Shown in pieces: positions 24,809 to 33,496 of a stretch of DNA of 55,171 bases. The stretch is from CAKRHR01 sp964423195 (GTDB taxonomy: Bacteria; Bacillota; Clostridia; Lachnospirales; Lachnospiraceae), in assembly GCA_964423195.1 (NCBI GenBank), contig CAYRDY010000004.1, forward strand, positions 1-55,171, given 5' to 3'. The stretch's first letter is position 1; every line of letters begins with the position of its first letter. Under the pieces are notes generated by a model. The model was not told the DNA's origin. It did not search any database and saw only the letters and a program-made list of their open reading frames with translations. The translations under genes and the position numbers were made by a program.

Positions 24809-26197
24809 TTATTGATTCTTTTGATGATTCAAAAAAACATTCAGAGATTCCAGCGGATGTCCCGTCTCGTCAAACATCGCCTGATTCTCCCGCGCGTTGC
24901 CGCCATAGTAGATTCCAGCGTCATTCGGGTCATAATTTTTGGCATAACTGCTGGCCCATCCACAGCCGAAGCGCTCCCATTTTTCCTCGTTCTCCGACTT
25001 GGAGGCGCCCCCTGCCGCAATCCAGGTGCCCTCCCAGTAGCAGACGCCGATGCCGTCCTCGATGCCCGCCACCGTGTCAATGACGTCGCTGACCAGGTCC
25101 GCCTGTCCCTGCACGGTATAGGGGTAGGAACCGGACACATCGCTGTCCTCCGAGATCGTGTTGGGATAAAAATCACTGTCCTCAGGGGTATAGGCGTAGG
25201 AGGTCTCCATGACCATCACTTTCTTGTGATAATTCTTCGCGACACCGCCAAGCTCTTTGGCCAGATTCTCCAGCGTCCCGTGCCAGTACGGGTAATAGGA
25301 ACTCGCGAACACGTCATAGTCCACCCCGTGATCGTCGAGTTCACCCGCATAGTAATCATACGAGCCCGTCTTCTCAGGATTCGTAAAATGCACCGCGACC
25401 AGGGCCTCCGGGCAGCACTCACGCACGGCGCGGCTGCCCGCGCTCATCAGCGCGGTGATGTCATCCCAGTTCTTCTCGCCGCACATGGCGCCATTTGTCT
25501 CGTTGCCCAGCTGCACCATGCCGACCACAGCCCCGGCATCGGTGATGGTCTGCAGACTTTCCGACGTAAACTGATAGAGCGCCTCGCTCTTCTGGTCGAT
25601 CTCCATGTCCGCCCACGCCTTCGGAACCATCTGCTTGCCCGGATCCGCCCAAAAGTCAGAATAGTGGTAATCGACGATCAACTTCATGCCGTACGCCGCG
25701 GCGCGCGCGCCGATCTCGGCCGCCTTCTGCGTGTCGCAGTTGCCGCCGCCGTAACCGTTGCCCTCCTCGTCATAGGGGTCATTCCAGACCCGCACGCGGA
25801 TATGTGTGATCCCGCACTCTGAGAGCGTTTGAAAGACATCCTGTTCTTCCCCGTCAAAATTATAATATTTGACGCCGCTCTCCTCCTCCGAGATGACAGA
25901 GGAGGCATCCATTCCCATGATAAAATCGTCCGGGAGATCGACCGTGTCCCCCACTTGTCCGATCAAATCGGAATCAGATTCTCCTGTCTCCTCCACCTGA
26001 TCGGTTGTATCCTCGGTCAAGTCTTCTGTCTTCTCCGTCTGCTCCGTCGTATCACCCGTCGAATTTTTTGTCTCCTCCACCTGTCCGGCTGTATCGCCCG
26101 TTGGATTTGCTGTCTCCTCCACTTTCCCGTTTCCACAGCCTGTCACGCAAAGCATCATCGCCACTGCGATGAAAATTGCCAATTTTCTCCTTTTCAT
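24809..26197 (-). CDS. Arabinogalactan endo-beta-1,4-galactanase (GH53) lipoprotein
   Basis: Secreted enzyme that cuts beta-1,4-galactan side chains of pectin. From ATG 26197 (nine bases after GGAGG) it has 462 residues: lipoprotein signal with Cys21 (VTGCGNG), an acidic linker of repeated EET.STGDTTEQ-like units (about 25-85), and the GH53 barrel starting FIMGMDASSV. The acid/base Glu lies in MVQLGNETNGAM and the nucleophile Glu in VMVMETSYAYT. It has no own importer nearby; galactooligosaccharides could use either ABC system in the window. Confidence 0.93.
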   Translation of the reverse strand: MKRRKLAIFIAVAMMLCVTGCGNGKVEETANPTGDTAGQVEETKNSTGDTTEQTEKTEDLTEDTTDQVEETGESDSDLIGQVGDTVDLPDDFIMGMDASSVISEEESGVKYYNFDGEEQDVFQTLSECGITHIRVRVWNDPYDEEGNGYGGGNCDTQKAAEIGARAAAYGMKLIVDYHYSDFWADPGKQMVPKAWADMEIDQKSEALYQFTSESLQTITDAGAVVGMVQLGNETNGAMCGEKNWDDITALMSAGSRAVRECCPEALVAVHFTNPEKTGSYDYYAGELDDHGVDYDVFASSYYPYWHGTLENLAKELGGVAKNYHKKVMVMETSYAYTPEDSDFYPNTISEDSDVSGSYPYTVQGQADLVSDVIDTVAGIEDGIGVCYWEGTWIAAGGASKSENEEKWERFGCGWASSYAKNYDPNDAGIYYGGNARENQAMFDETGHPLESLNVFLNHQKNQ

Positions 26198-26228
26198 CTC
26201 GTTTGACCTCCTCATGTCAATTTCATTC

Positions 26229-26329
26229 ATTTTTTTATGATATTGCTATCTATTTTTCACGACAACGCCATCCATTTTCCCCACGCCCTCATGGCATTGC
26301 AGCCATTTTTCCTCACGGCAACGCCATCA
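26229..26329 (-). repeat. Imperfect tandem repeats at a gene 3' end
   Basis: Four diverged copies of a unit of about 22-31 bases (core GATGGCGTTGCCGTGA followed by an A-rich tract). The first copy is the last eight codons and stop of the 164-aa gene; the rest fill the spacer up to the GH53 gene. Confidence 0.6.
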
Positions 26330-26807
26330 ATTTCTTCGCCATCTCCAGGGCCACGCCGTCCTCCAGGTGAACGGATTCGCCGCCTAAGAAAAGATAATAG
26401 TCCTCGTCCCCGTAGGTGATGTACTCTGTCGCAATCCCTGTGCCTGAGGCCGCGTCGTACACCTTCTCCCCCACATCCCCGGATATGGGCCGCAGCTCAG
26501 CCCGAAAAGTATCGATCTCTGACTCCGGGAGAATAAAAATATCCCCAAGCTCCATGTTTTCCATATCAAACATCACATAGCGGAAGGAATGCACCTTGAC
26601 CATCTTGAGCCCGTCCGGCATATTCTCCTCCAGCTTGAGGGCCATCGCCTTGTCCTCGATCAAGGGCACGTTGCAGTAGACAGTCACCTTTTTTTCGGCG
26701 GATGTATCGGTGACAAGCGTGAAAATCCATCCCCAGATCAAAAAACTCATCAGCATCCACAGCGCGAAACTGTGCAGCTGGGAAAACACATTTTTAATCA
26801 ATCTCAT
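26313..26807 (-). CDS. Hypothetical membrane-anchored protein, 164 aa
   Basis: Not recognised. One N-terminal helix (about 12-32, FALWMLMSFLIWGWIFTLV) is followed by an extracytoplasmic domain with DTSAEKKVTVYCNVPLIEDK and a C-terminal domain ending KKLMALP. The layout suggests a type-II anchored extracellular sensor or accessory protein. Its ATG overlaps the stop of the 161-aa gene upstream by four bases, so the two probably act together. Confidence 0.7.
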   Translation of the reverse strand: MRLIKNVFSQLHSFALWMLMSFLIWGWIFTLVTDTSAEKKVTVYCNVPLIEDKAMALKLEENMPDGLKMVKVHSFRYVMFDMENMELGDIFILPESEIDTFRAELRPISGDVGEKVYDAASGTGIATEYITYGDEDYYLFLGGESVHLEDGVALEMAKKLMALP

Positions 26808-27289
26808 GATCTCACCTCATAGGCCGCCACATAGCCATGGGCGGTATAGACCGCGATGGCGTCGGCCTTCTCAAGAATTTTCGCCTTTGTCTCACACACC
26901 AGCACCTCCTGGCCGCTCCCCTGCAGCTCCACCTGCTTCGCGACGATGCTCTTCTTGATGCGCACCTGCCTGCCGGTGAGCACGGGCCTGCCCTTCATCC
27001 GCTCCCACTGCTCGCTCTTTAGCATCTCTGCGTGACTGAGTTCCTTCCGCTTCGCCGACACCACGAAGATCGCGTCATAGATGACGACCCATCCCGCCAC
27101 CGTGCTCACCGCGATCGTCGCAAACTCCAGCTGATCCGCGGTCGCCGTGCCTGCGATGGCCGCCATCGCGATACACACCGCCAGGGCGATGCCGGCCAGT
27201 ATACACAGTCCCACCGTCCATCGCTTGATTTTCTGTCTCAGCCGCGCTACATCCTCGTCACTGTAAAGCTCAATGACATTTTCTGACAT
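26804..27289 (-). CDS. Hypothetical membrane protein, 161 aa
   Basis: Not recognised. It has a cytoplasmic N-terminus (VIELYSDEDVARLRQKIKR), two membrane helices (about 26-50 and 57-77) and a basic soluble C-domain (about 80-161) with KGRPVLTGRQVRIKKS and a run of predicted strands. It is coupled to the downstream 164-aa gene. The AT-rich spacer upstream holds its presumed promoter, which I cannot place with confidence. Confidence 0.7.
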   Translation of the reverse strand: MSENVIELYSDEDVARLRQKIKRWTVGLCILAGIALAVCIAMAAIAGTATADQLEFATIAVSTVAGWVVIYDAIFVVSAKRKELSHAEMLKSEQWERMKGRPVLTGRQVRIKKSIVAKQVELQGSGQEVLVCETKAKILEKADAIAVYTAHGYVAAYEVRS

Positions 27290-27390
27290 CCATCCGCACC
27301 GCCTTTCCTCTCCAAGTTCAAATAAATTTTAATTTTTTCTAATGAATATATAAATTTTTTTACAATTTTTAAAAAAATTGCAAAATTATA

Positions 27391-27419
27391 TTTACAAAAT
27401 AAGCAAATCCTGCTATAAT
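27391..27419 (+). promoter_or_regulatory. Plus-strand promoter with no downstream gene
   Basis: TTTACA (27391-27396), a 17-base spacer and a perfect TATAAT (27414-27419) on the plus strand. No plus-strand gene follows. AAGCAAATC just upstream of the -10 is repeated inverted as GATTTGCTT at about 27453-27461. It may be fortuitous in AT-rich DNA or may drive a small RNA. Confidence 0.45.
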
Positions 27420-27491
27420 CATCTCATACAATAAAAAGAGACGATTTCGAAGATTTGCTTAATTCTTCTTTTTCATAACTTTTCTTTTCTT

Positions 27492-27525
27492 GCACGAGCG
27501 GCTGCCGAGAGGCAGCCGCTCGTGC
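27492..27525. repeat. Perfect 15-bp GC-rich inverted repeat after mscL
   Basis: A perfect 15-base stem (27492-27506 with 27511-27525) with a GAGA loop lies 24 bases past the mscL stop. It has no T tract in either direction, so it is not a classical terminator, although it may block or process transcripts. Confidence 0.8.
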
Positions 27526-27548
27526 TGTCCGTGCCGGGGCGGCCGATC

Positions 27549-27968
27549 TCACTCCAGCATCGATGTGCAGTGTGGGCATCTCGTCGCCCCGATATCGATC
27601 TCACTCTTGCAGAACGGGCAGGTCTTCGTGGTCGGCGCAGGCGCCTCATCGGTCTTGCCGGCCAGCTTCTTTGCCTTCTTCGACGCCGCGTTGATCGCCT
27701 TGATCACACAGAACAGGGCAAATGCCGTCAGCAAAAAGTTGATGATGGCCGTGATGAAGCTGCCGTAGGCCAGCGTGACCCCGCCAAACGTCACTGACAG
27801 ATTCGCGAAATTGTCGCCGCCCAGCAGGCCGAGCAGCGGTGAAATCACGTCATCGACGAGGGACGTCACGATCGCGGTAAACGCGCCGCCGATGATGATA
27901 CCAACCGCCATATCCATGACATTTCCGCGGCTGATGAATTCCTTGAATTCCGCAAAAAATTTCTTCAT
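27549..27968 (-). CDS. mscL: Large-conductance mechanosensitive channel with zinc ribbon
   Basis: Homo-pentameric membrane valve that opens on hypo-osmotic shock. The N-terminal FKEFISRGNVMDMAVGIIIGGAF run (about 8-30) and TM2 (about 70-92) are typical. After residue 95 the usual bundle is short, and a CPFC...CPHC zinc ribbon (about 118-135) follows, making 139 residues. The ribbon is a recurrent add-on in clostridial MscL; its role is unknown. A single-gene unit between lysA and the unknown membrane pair. Confidence 0.95.
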   Translation of the reverse strand: MKKFFAEFKEFISRGNVMDMAVGIIIGGAFTAIVTSLVDDVISPLLGLLGGDNFANLSVTFGGVTLAYGSFITAIINFLLTAFALFCVIKAINAASKKAKKLAGKTDEAPAPTTKTCPFCKSEIDIGATRCPHCTSMLE

Positions 27969-28017
27969 GTCTCTTTCGCCTCTTTATTATTTTATTATTT
28001 TTTTTACAATTTTAAAC

Positions 28018-29304
28018 TCAATTCGGACTTGTCGTGTATTTGCCAAAATCAAAATCCGTAAAATCAAAGGTCGCAAAATAATCCTTCGGCGTCTCTGCCC
28101 GCCGGATCAGCTGCACCGAGCCGTCCTCCCTAAGGAGCAGCTCCGCCGAGCGCAGCCTGCCGTTGTAATTATAGCCCATCGAATAGCCGTGCGCGCCCGT
28201 GTCGTGGATAATGAGATAGTCGCCGATGTCAATCTTCGGCAGCATCCGGTCCACGGCAAATTTGTCATTATTCTCACACAGAGACCCGGTCACATCATAC
28301 TTGTGGTCACACGGCGCGTCCTCCTTGCCCGCCACCGTGATGTGGTGGTAAGCGCCGTACATCGCCGGGCGCATCAGATGGCAAGCGCAGGCGTCGAGGC
28401 CGATATATTCCTTGTAAATATGCTTCTCATGGATAGCACTGGCCACCAGGTGGCCGTATGGCGCCAGCATGAAGCGCCCCATCTCCGTAAAAATGGCCAC
28501 GTCCCCCATACCCGCCGGGACGAGAATTTCCTCATAAGCCCTGCGCACGCCTTCGCCGATCACCTCGATATCGTTGGCCGGCTCGTCCGGGCGGTACGGA
28601 ACGCCCACACCGCCGGAGAGATTGATAAACTTGATCTCGGCGCCGGTCTCCTCGTGCAGCTCGACCGCCGTCTGAAAGAGAATCCGCGCCAGAGCCGGAT
28701 AGTATTCATTGGTCTTCGTGTTGCTGGCAAGAAACGCGTGCAGCCCAAAATATTTGGCGCCCTTTGCCTTCAGCCGCTTAAATCCGTCCGTCAGCTGCGC
28801 CCGCGTGAAACCGTACTTGGCCTCGCCCGGCGTGTCCATGATCGAATTGCTGATCTTGAAATCGCCGCCGGTATTGAATCTGCAGCAGATCGTCTCCGGG
28901 ATGTCGCCGGTCACTTTCTCCAGAAAATCAATGTGCGTGTAATCGTCGAGATTGATGATCGCGCCAAGGCGCCGCGCCAGCACAAACTCCTCCGGCGGCG
29001 TCGCGTTCGATGAGAACATGATGTCATGTCCCTTAAATCCGCAGACGTCGGACATCATCAGTTCCGTCAGAGAGGAACAGTCCGTGCCGCAGCCCTCCTC
29101 CTGGAGAATCTTCAGAATATAGGGATTCGGCGTCGCCTTCACCGCGAAATATTCTCTGAAGCCTTTATTCCATGAAAATGCCCTGTATACCCTGCGGGCA
29201 TTTTCCCGAATGCCCTTTTCGTCATAGATATGGAACGGCGTCGGATATGTCTTCACAATCTCCTCAATCTGCTCCTTCGTCACAAACGGCACCTTTTTCG
29301 TCAT
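28018..29304 (-). CDS. lysA: Diaminopimelate decarboxylase
   Basis: PLP enzyme that converts meso-diaminopimelate to L-lysine. The 428 residues have the alanine-racemase-type barrel with the PLP lysine Lys56 in AVKATPNP, the phosphate-binding GGGxG-like SGGVGVPYRP, and the C-terminal CEN.DKFAVDR run for substrate binding. Downstream of aspartate kinase lysC in the same direction, so biosynthesis of lysine is present in the same window as its fermentation. It lacks the common HIGSQ form (HAFLASNT instead), which marks it as a divergent LysA subfamily. Confidence 0.88.
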   Translation of the reverse strand: MTKKVPFVTKEQIEEIVKTYPTPFHIYDEKGIRENARRVYRAFSWNKGFREYFAVKATPNPYILKILQEEGCGTDCSSLTELMMSDVCGFKGHDIMFSSNATPPEEFVLARRLGAIINLDDYTHIDFLEKVTGDIPETICCRFNTGGDFKISNSIMDTPGEAKYGFTRAQLTDGFKRLKAKGAKYFGLHAFLASNTKTNEYYPALARILFQTAVELHEETGAEIKFINLSGGVGVPYRPDEPANDIEVIGEGVRRAYEEILVPAGMGDVAIFTEMGRFMLAPYGHLVASAIHEKHIYKEYIGLDACACHLMRPAMYGAYHHITVAGKEDAPCDHKYDVTGSLCENNDKFAVDRMLPKIDIGDYLIIHDTGAHGYSMGYNYNGRLRSAELLLREDGSVQLIRRAETPKDYFATFDFTDFDFGKYTTSPN

Positions 29305-29401
29305 CCTCCAAACTCCCTTTCCCGCTTATCCCATGTGTCAAAAAACTATGCCATATCGCGACAGCTCGGACAAACCCGCGCTGTCACAAAACAGAACCAT
29401 C

Positions 29402-30721
29402 TCACAGCTGCGCGGTCACGAAAATATCATAGATCGCGCGGATCGCGTTCTCAAAATCACTGTTCTTGACACCGATGATAATATTGAGCTCGCTGGAGCC
29501 CTGATCGATCATCTTGACATTGACATGGGCATGGGCCAGAGCGGAGAAAATGCGGCCCGCCGTCCCGCGCGTCGCGCGCATGCCCCTGCCGACCACCGCG
29601 ATCAGCGCCAGATCGGATTCCATCTCGACCGAGTCCGGCTGCACCGCCCTGTGAATGCCGGAGATCACCTGCTGCTCCTTATCCTCAAACTCGGAGGCAT
29701 GGACAAAAATCGTCATGGTGTCGATGCCGGATGGCATGTGCTCGATCGAGAGGCCGTTGTCCTCAAACACCTGCAGCACCCTGCGGCAGAATCCGATCTC
29801 CGAGTTCATCATCGCCTTGTCGACGCTGACCGCCACAAAGCCCTTCCTTCCGGCGATGCCCGTGATCGTATATTTAGGCCGCCTGCAGGTGCTCTCCACG
29901 ATCATCGTGCCCTTGGCCTCCGGATCATTGGTATCGCGGATATTAATCGGAATGCCCTCCCGCCGCACCGGAAATACCGCCTCCTCATGCAGCACTGTCG
30001 CCCCCATATAGGCCAGTTCGCGCAACTCTTTGTACGTAATGCTCTCTATAATCTCCGGATTGCTGATGATCCTCGGATCAGCGATCAAAAAGCCGGGCAC
30101 ATCGGTCCAGTTCTCATAGACGTCCGCCTGTATCGCCCTGGCCACCAGCGATCCAGTGATGTCTGACCCGCCGCGGGAAAATGTCCTGATGCTGCCGTTC
30201 TCGTTGGATCCGTAAAATCCCGGAATGACCGCGTATTTCTCAGTCTGAAGGCGGGCAGCGATCAGAAGATCCGTCTTTTCCTCATTCAGCGTCCCGTCCT
30301 CATTAAAATAGATGACCTCCGCAGCGTCGACAAACGTGAAATCCAGATATCTGGCCATCACGATCCCGTTGAGGTACTCGCCCCGCGAGGCCGCGTAATC
30401 AACGCCCGCTCTGTTGTCAATATTTTCCCGAATCTTTTGAAACTCAAGATCCAGGGACAGATCCAGCTCAAGGCCGCTGATGATCTCCTCGTAGCGCGCC
30501 CTGATCTTATTCAGAATGTCAGAATAATCCTTCCCCTCCTCCGCCAGCGCATAGCACTGGTACAGCATGTCCGTGACCTTTATATCGTCGGCAAACCGCT
30601 TGCCCGGCGCGGAGGGTATCACATATCTCCTGGACTTTTCGGCGCGGACAATGGCCCCGACCTTCGCAAACTGCACCGCGCTGGCCAGAGAGCTGCCGCC
30701 GAATTTTACAACCTTTTTCAT
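29402..30721 (-). CDS. lysC: Aspartate kinase
   Basis: Phosphorylates aspartate, the first step to lysine, threonine and methionine. The 439 residues start with KVVKFGGSSLA (substrate and ATP binding), have FSRGGSDITGSLVARAI near 187-203, and end in two ACT domains (about 300-439) for feedback inhibition. The closing run SELNIIIGVKNSDFENAIRAIY is typical. The start at 30721 is supported by the family N-terminus and by GAGGAAG 7 bases upstream. Confidence 0.95.
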   Translation of the reverse strand: MKKVVKFGGSSLASAVQFAKVGAIVRAEKSRRYVIPSAPGKRFADDIKVTDMLYQCYALAEEGKDYSDILNKIRARYEEIISGLELDLSLDLEFQKIRENIDNRAGVDYAASRGEYLNGIVMARYLDFTFVDAAEVIYFNEDGTLNEEKTDLLIAARLQTEKYAVIPGFYGSNENGSIRTFSRGGSDITGSLVARAIQADVYENWTDVPGFLIADPRIISNPEIIESITYKELRELAYMGATVLHEEAVFPVRREGIPINIRDTNDPEAKGTMIVESTCRRPKYTITGIAGRKGFVAVSVDKAMMNSEIGFCRRVLQVFEDNGLSIEHMPSGIDTMTIFVHASEFEDKEQQVISGIHRAVQPDSVEMESDLALIAVVGRGMRATRGTAGRIFSALAHAHVNVKMIDQGSSELNIIIGVKNSDFENAIRAIYDIFVTAQL

Positions 30722-30822
30722 GACACATCTTCCTCTACTGTTATGTCCCGGCCACCAAAATCACCGTGCGATGGCCTTTAGGCACGAAATCTACGGTTTT
30801 TTACGGTTCGCCCGCCAAAAGC

Positions 30823-30903
30823 GCGAACCTGTCCGGCATTTTGACATCAGCGAACCAGCCCGGCATTTTGCCGCCAGTGAGCCGGTCCGGCATCTCGCCG
30901 TCA
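30823..30903 (-). repeat. Three 27-base tandem repeats after folA
   Basis: Imperfect copies at 30823-30849, 30850-30876 and 30877-30903 share the core CCGGCATTTTG / CCGGCATCTCG (plus strand). The period is nine codons. The folA frame stays open for 40 codons past its stop, through all three copies, to a TAG at 30791. Confidence 0.85.
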
Positions 30904-30913
30904 ACGTATGATA

Positions 30914-31435
30914 TCATACATCAAAACGCCCGATATCGTCAACCTTATCTTTTCGGACATACATCAGAAAACGGTACTCCACGTCAAAACAGGTCTTTTC
31001 CTCACTCTCGGCGGCGATCACCCAGTCCGGATCCTCGTCCAGATTCGGAAAAAACGTGTCCGCCTCATAGGTATAATCCAGCTTCGTCACATGCGCCACG
31101 CTGCAGTATTCGAGCATCTGCCGGTAAACGCTCTCCCCGCCGATCACGTAGACGTCATCGCTGTCAGCCTTCCCGGCCTCGGCGAGCGCCTCCGCCACAC
31201 TGTGAACGATGACGGCGTCCCGCACGCTAAAATCTTTTTTTTGGGTGAGCACGATATTGGTCCGGTTTTTGAGCGGCAGACCGTTCGGAAAACTCTCCAG
31301 CGTCTTTCGCCCCATGATCACCACCTTGCCGGTGGTCGTCTCGCGGAAAAACTTCATATCGTCCGGCAGGCTGCACAGCAGTCTGCCCTTATTTCCTATC
31401 CCCCAATGCCTATCTGCACAGACGATCAAATTCAT
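30914..31435 (-). CDS. folA: Dihydrofolate reductase
   Basis: NADPH-dependent reduction of dihydrofolate, needed to recycle the product of ThyA. From ATG 31435 it has 173 residues. MNLIVCADRHWGIGNKG is the family start, the catalytic Asp lies in LPDDMKFFR, and VIMGRKTLESFP binds NADPH. The frame extends upstream but those residues are not DHFR-like and 31435 has GGGGAG ten bases before it. It directly follows thyA. Confidence 0.95.
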   Translation of the reverse strand: MNLIVCADRHWGIGNKGRLLCSLPDDMKFFRETTTGKVVIMGRKTLESFPNGLPLKNRTNIVLTQKKDFSVRDAVIVHSVAEALAEAGKADSDDVYVIGGESVYRQMLEYCSVAHVTKLDYTYEADTFFPNLDEDPDWVIAAESEEKTCFDVEYRFLMYVRKDKVDDIGRFDV

Positions 31436-31461
31436 AAAATTCACTCCCCGACAGCCCGCCG

Positions 31462-31575
31462 TCAAGCGCCCGCGCACAATTCTTTTGCCTCACAGCGGCC
31501 GCCCTGCGGGCCGCGCATGATTCTTTTTGTCTCACAACGGCCGCCCTGCGGGCCGCGCATGATTTCTCGAAAACG
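31462..31575 (-). repeat. Two 42-base repeats after thyA
   Basis: Copies near 31472-31512 and 31513-31554, each with a GCGGCC..GGCCGC palindrome. The 10-mer CTGCGGGCCG (plus strand) recurs at 31504, 31546 and inside the last codons of thyA at 31603, i.e. at 42- and 57-base steps. The thyA frame stays open 37 codons past its TGA, reading RGPQGGRCETKRI twice, to a TGA at 31462. Confidence 0.85.
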
Positions 31576-32424
31576 TCACACCGCGATCGGGATATTTTTG
31601 ATCTGCGGGCCGGTCACATAATCGATCAGCTTCACGTCGTCCGTCGTAAAATCATAAAAATCTTTGATCCCCGGGTTGATCCAGAATTTCGGCGCCGGAT
31701 ATGGCGCTCTGGAGATCAGCTCCTTGATCATCGGCACATGGCGGTCGTAGATATGCGCGTCCGCGATCACATGCACCAGCTCGCCGGCCGTCATATCACA
31801 CACCTGCGCCAGCATGTGCACCAGCACCGCGTACTGCACGACATTCCAATTGTTGGCGGCCAGCACGTCCTGTGAGCGCTGATTCAGAATCGCGTTCAGC
31901 ACCAGCTTGTCCTGCCCCGCCCGCTTTGTCACATTGAACGTCATGCTGTAGGCGCAGGGGTACAGATTCATCTCGTGCAGATCCTGGTGCACATAGATAT
32001 TGGTCATGATGCGGCGGCTGTATGGATTGTTTCTGAGGTCATAGATCACGCGATCCACCTGATCCATCATGCCCTCCCTGTACTGATGCTTCACCCGCAG
32101 CTGATAGCCGTAAGCCTTGCCTATGGAGCCGTCCTCATCTGCCCACGCATCCCAGATGCCGCTGTTCAAGTCGTGGATATTGTTGGACTTGCGCTGCCAG
32201 ATCCAGAGTATCTCGTCCACCGCGCTCTTAAAGGCTGTCCGCCGAAGCGTCAGCGCCGGAAACTCCTTTGACAGATCATACCGGTTGACCACACCGAATT
32301 TCTTGATCGTGTAGGCAGGGGTGCCGTCCGGCCACTTCGGGCGCACCAACTCACCCTCCGTACTGCAGCCGTTCTCCAGAATATCCCTGCACATATTGAT
32401 AAAAACTGTGTCAGCGTAACTCAT
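31576..32424 (-). CDS. thyA: Thymidylate synthase
   Basis: Methylates dUMP to dTMP with methylene-tetrahydrofolate. The 282 residues show the FPAL..R start region, the catalytic cysteine in LYPCAYSMTF, RSQDVLAANNWNVVQYA and the DAHIYDRHV dUMP loop. PCAY replaces the more usual PCHxxxQ, as in a known clostridial ThyA group. It precedes folA, an obvious functional pair. Confidence 0.94.
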   Translation of the reverse strand: MSYADTVFINMCRDILENGCSTEGELVRPKWPDGTPAYTIKKFGVVNRYDLSKEFPALTLRRTAFKSAVDEILWIWQRKSNNIHDLNSGIWDAWADEDGSIGKAYGYQLRVKHQYREGMMDQVDRVIYDLRNNPYSRRIMTNIYVHQDLHEMNLYPCAYSMTFNVTKRAGQDKLVLNAILNQRSQDVLAANNWNVVQYAVLVHMLAQVCDMTAGELVHVIADAHIYDRHVPMIKELISRAPYPAPKFWINPGIKDFYDFTTDDVKLIDYVTGPQIKNIPIAV

Positions 32425-32496
32425 CCTAGCCTCCCTCAGACACCGCGCGTGTCAAATGCGCACTGTCTCAAATCACGCAGCCCTGTCCGTCTTCCC

Positions 32497-33462
32497 TCAA
32501 CCCATCTGAGGCAGGCTGCCGTTCGCCAGAGACTCCTCAAACGGCGTGAGCTGCGGCAAGTCAAATGAGAACCGCTTCCGCAGCCAGGTCTCGGCAAGTC
32601 CCACCCACTCGGCGACATCCGGATGAATCTGAGATTTCGCGGCGGCCGCAGACTGCGACGCCGTGGCCAGTCCGTGCATTCCCTCCTCAAAGACATGAAT
32701 CTCAAAAGGAATATGGTGATCCGCCAGGGCATGAGCCATGCGCAGGCTGTGCTGAACCGGCACCAGATCGTCGGCGGCCGTCGCCCAGAGGAACGTCGGC
32801 GGCATATTTTCCGTGACATTTCTCGCCGGACTCACCTCCTCAAGCAGCTCTTGGGAAGGCGTCGGCGTGCCCAGAAATACCGTGTTGGAGGCGCTAAAGA
32901 AAGCCTTATCCATCGGATTTTCATTCGGACGCTCATTCATAAATACATAATCGCTCAGGCAATAGCCAAGAATGCAGGCCGCCGGGCGGAATATTTCTTT
33001 GTCCCTGCTAAAATACGATGTGATCACCGGTTGATGCCAATTGGCCGCGTACATCGCGCAGTTGTGCGCGCCGGCCGAAAAACCACAGACGGCAACCCTG
33101 TCTGGATCCACATGCCATTCTTCGGCATGCGCCTTGATGATGAGCATCGCCTGACCGATCTCGCGCATCGGCGTCGGATGGCAGTTTTCCTTGATCGGTT
33201 TGATGTTCTCAAAACGCTTGCCAAAAAAGTCCTCCCCATAGACCGAGTAGCGCAGCACAAAGGCGTGATACCCCATCGCCGCGAACGCAAGGGCGACCGG
33301 CTCGCCCTCCCTGTCGGAGCATGTAAAATAAGCGCCGCCCGGACAGATCAAAATCGCCGGCCTCGGCTTTCCATTCAGCATCTCCGGCGAATCCGCGAGG
33401 ATGTAAGTCGTCAGTGTCACATCATCTCTGCCCTCATAGAGTTTGATAACTTTGGATTCCAT
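32497..33462 (-). CDS. Alpha/beta-hydrolase, carbohydrate esterase-like
   Basis: Cytoplasmic serine hydrolase of 321 residues of the BD-FAE/acetylesterase type. The oxyanion loop is ICPGGAYF, the nucleophile serine lies in CGFSAGAHN, Asp in ATAADDLVPV and His in EEGMHGLA. No signal peptide. It probably deacetylates imported oligosaccharides, but substrate is not certain. It precedes thyA by 72 bases and follows a GDSL hydrolase, which supports a sugar-ester role. Confidence 0.78.
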   Translation of the reverse strand: MESKVIKLYEGRDDVTLTTYILADSPEMLNGKPRPAILICPGGAYFTCSDREGEPVALAFAAMGYHAFVLRYSVYGEDFFGKRFENIKPIKENCHPTPMREIGQAMLIIKAHAEEWHVDPDRVAVCGFSAGAHNCAMYAANWHQPVITSYFSRDKEIFRPAACILGYCLSDYVFMNERPNENPMDKAFFSASNTVFLGTPTPSQELLEEVSPARNVTENMPPTFLWATAADDLVPVQHSLRMAHALADHHIPFEIHVFEEGMHGLATASQSAAAAKSQIHPDVAEWVGLAETWLRKRFSFDLPQLTPFEESLANGSLPQMG

Positions 33463-33496
33463 TGAAAAATTCTCCCTTCCCTAAGTATCTCCCGTC

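Noticed and set aside
27492..27525. Rho-independent terminator of mscL
   Set aside because: The stem is perfect but neither strand has a following T tract; recorded only as an inverted repeat.
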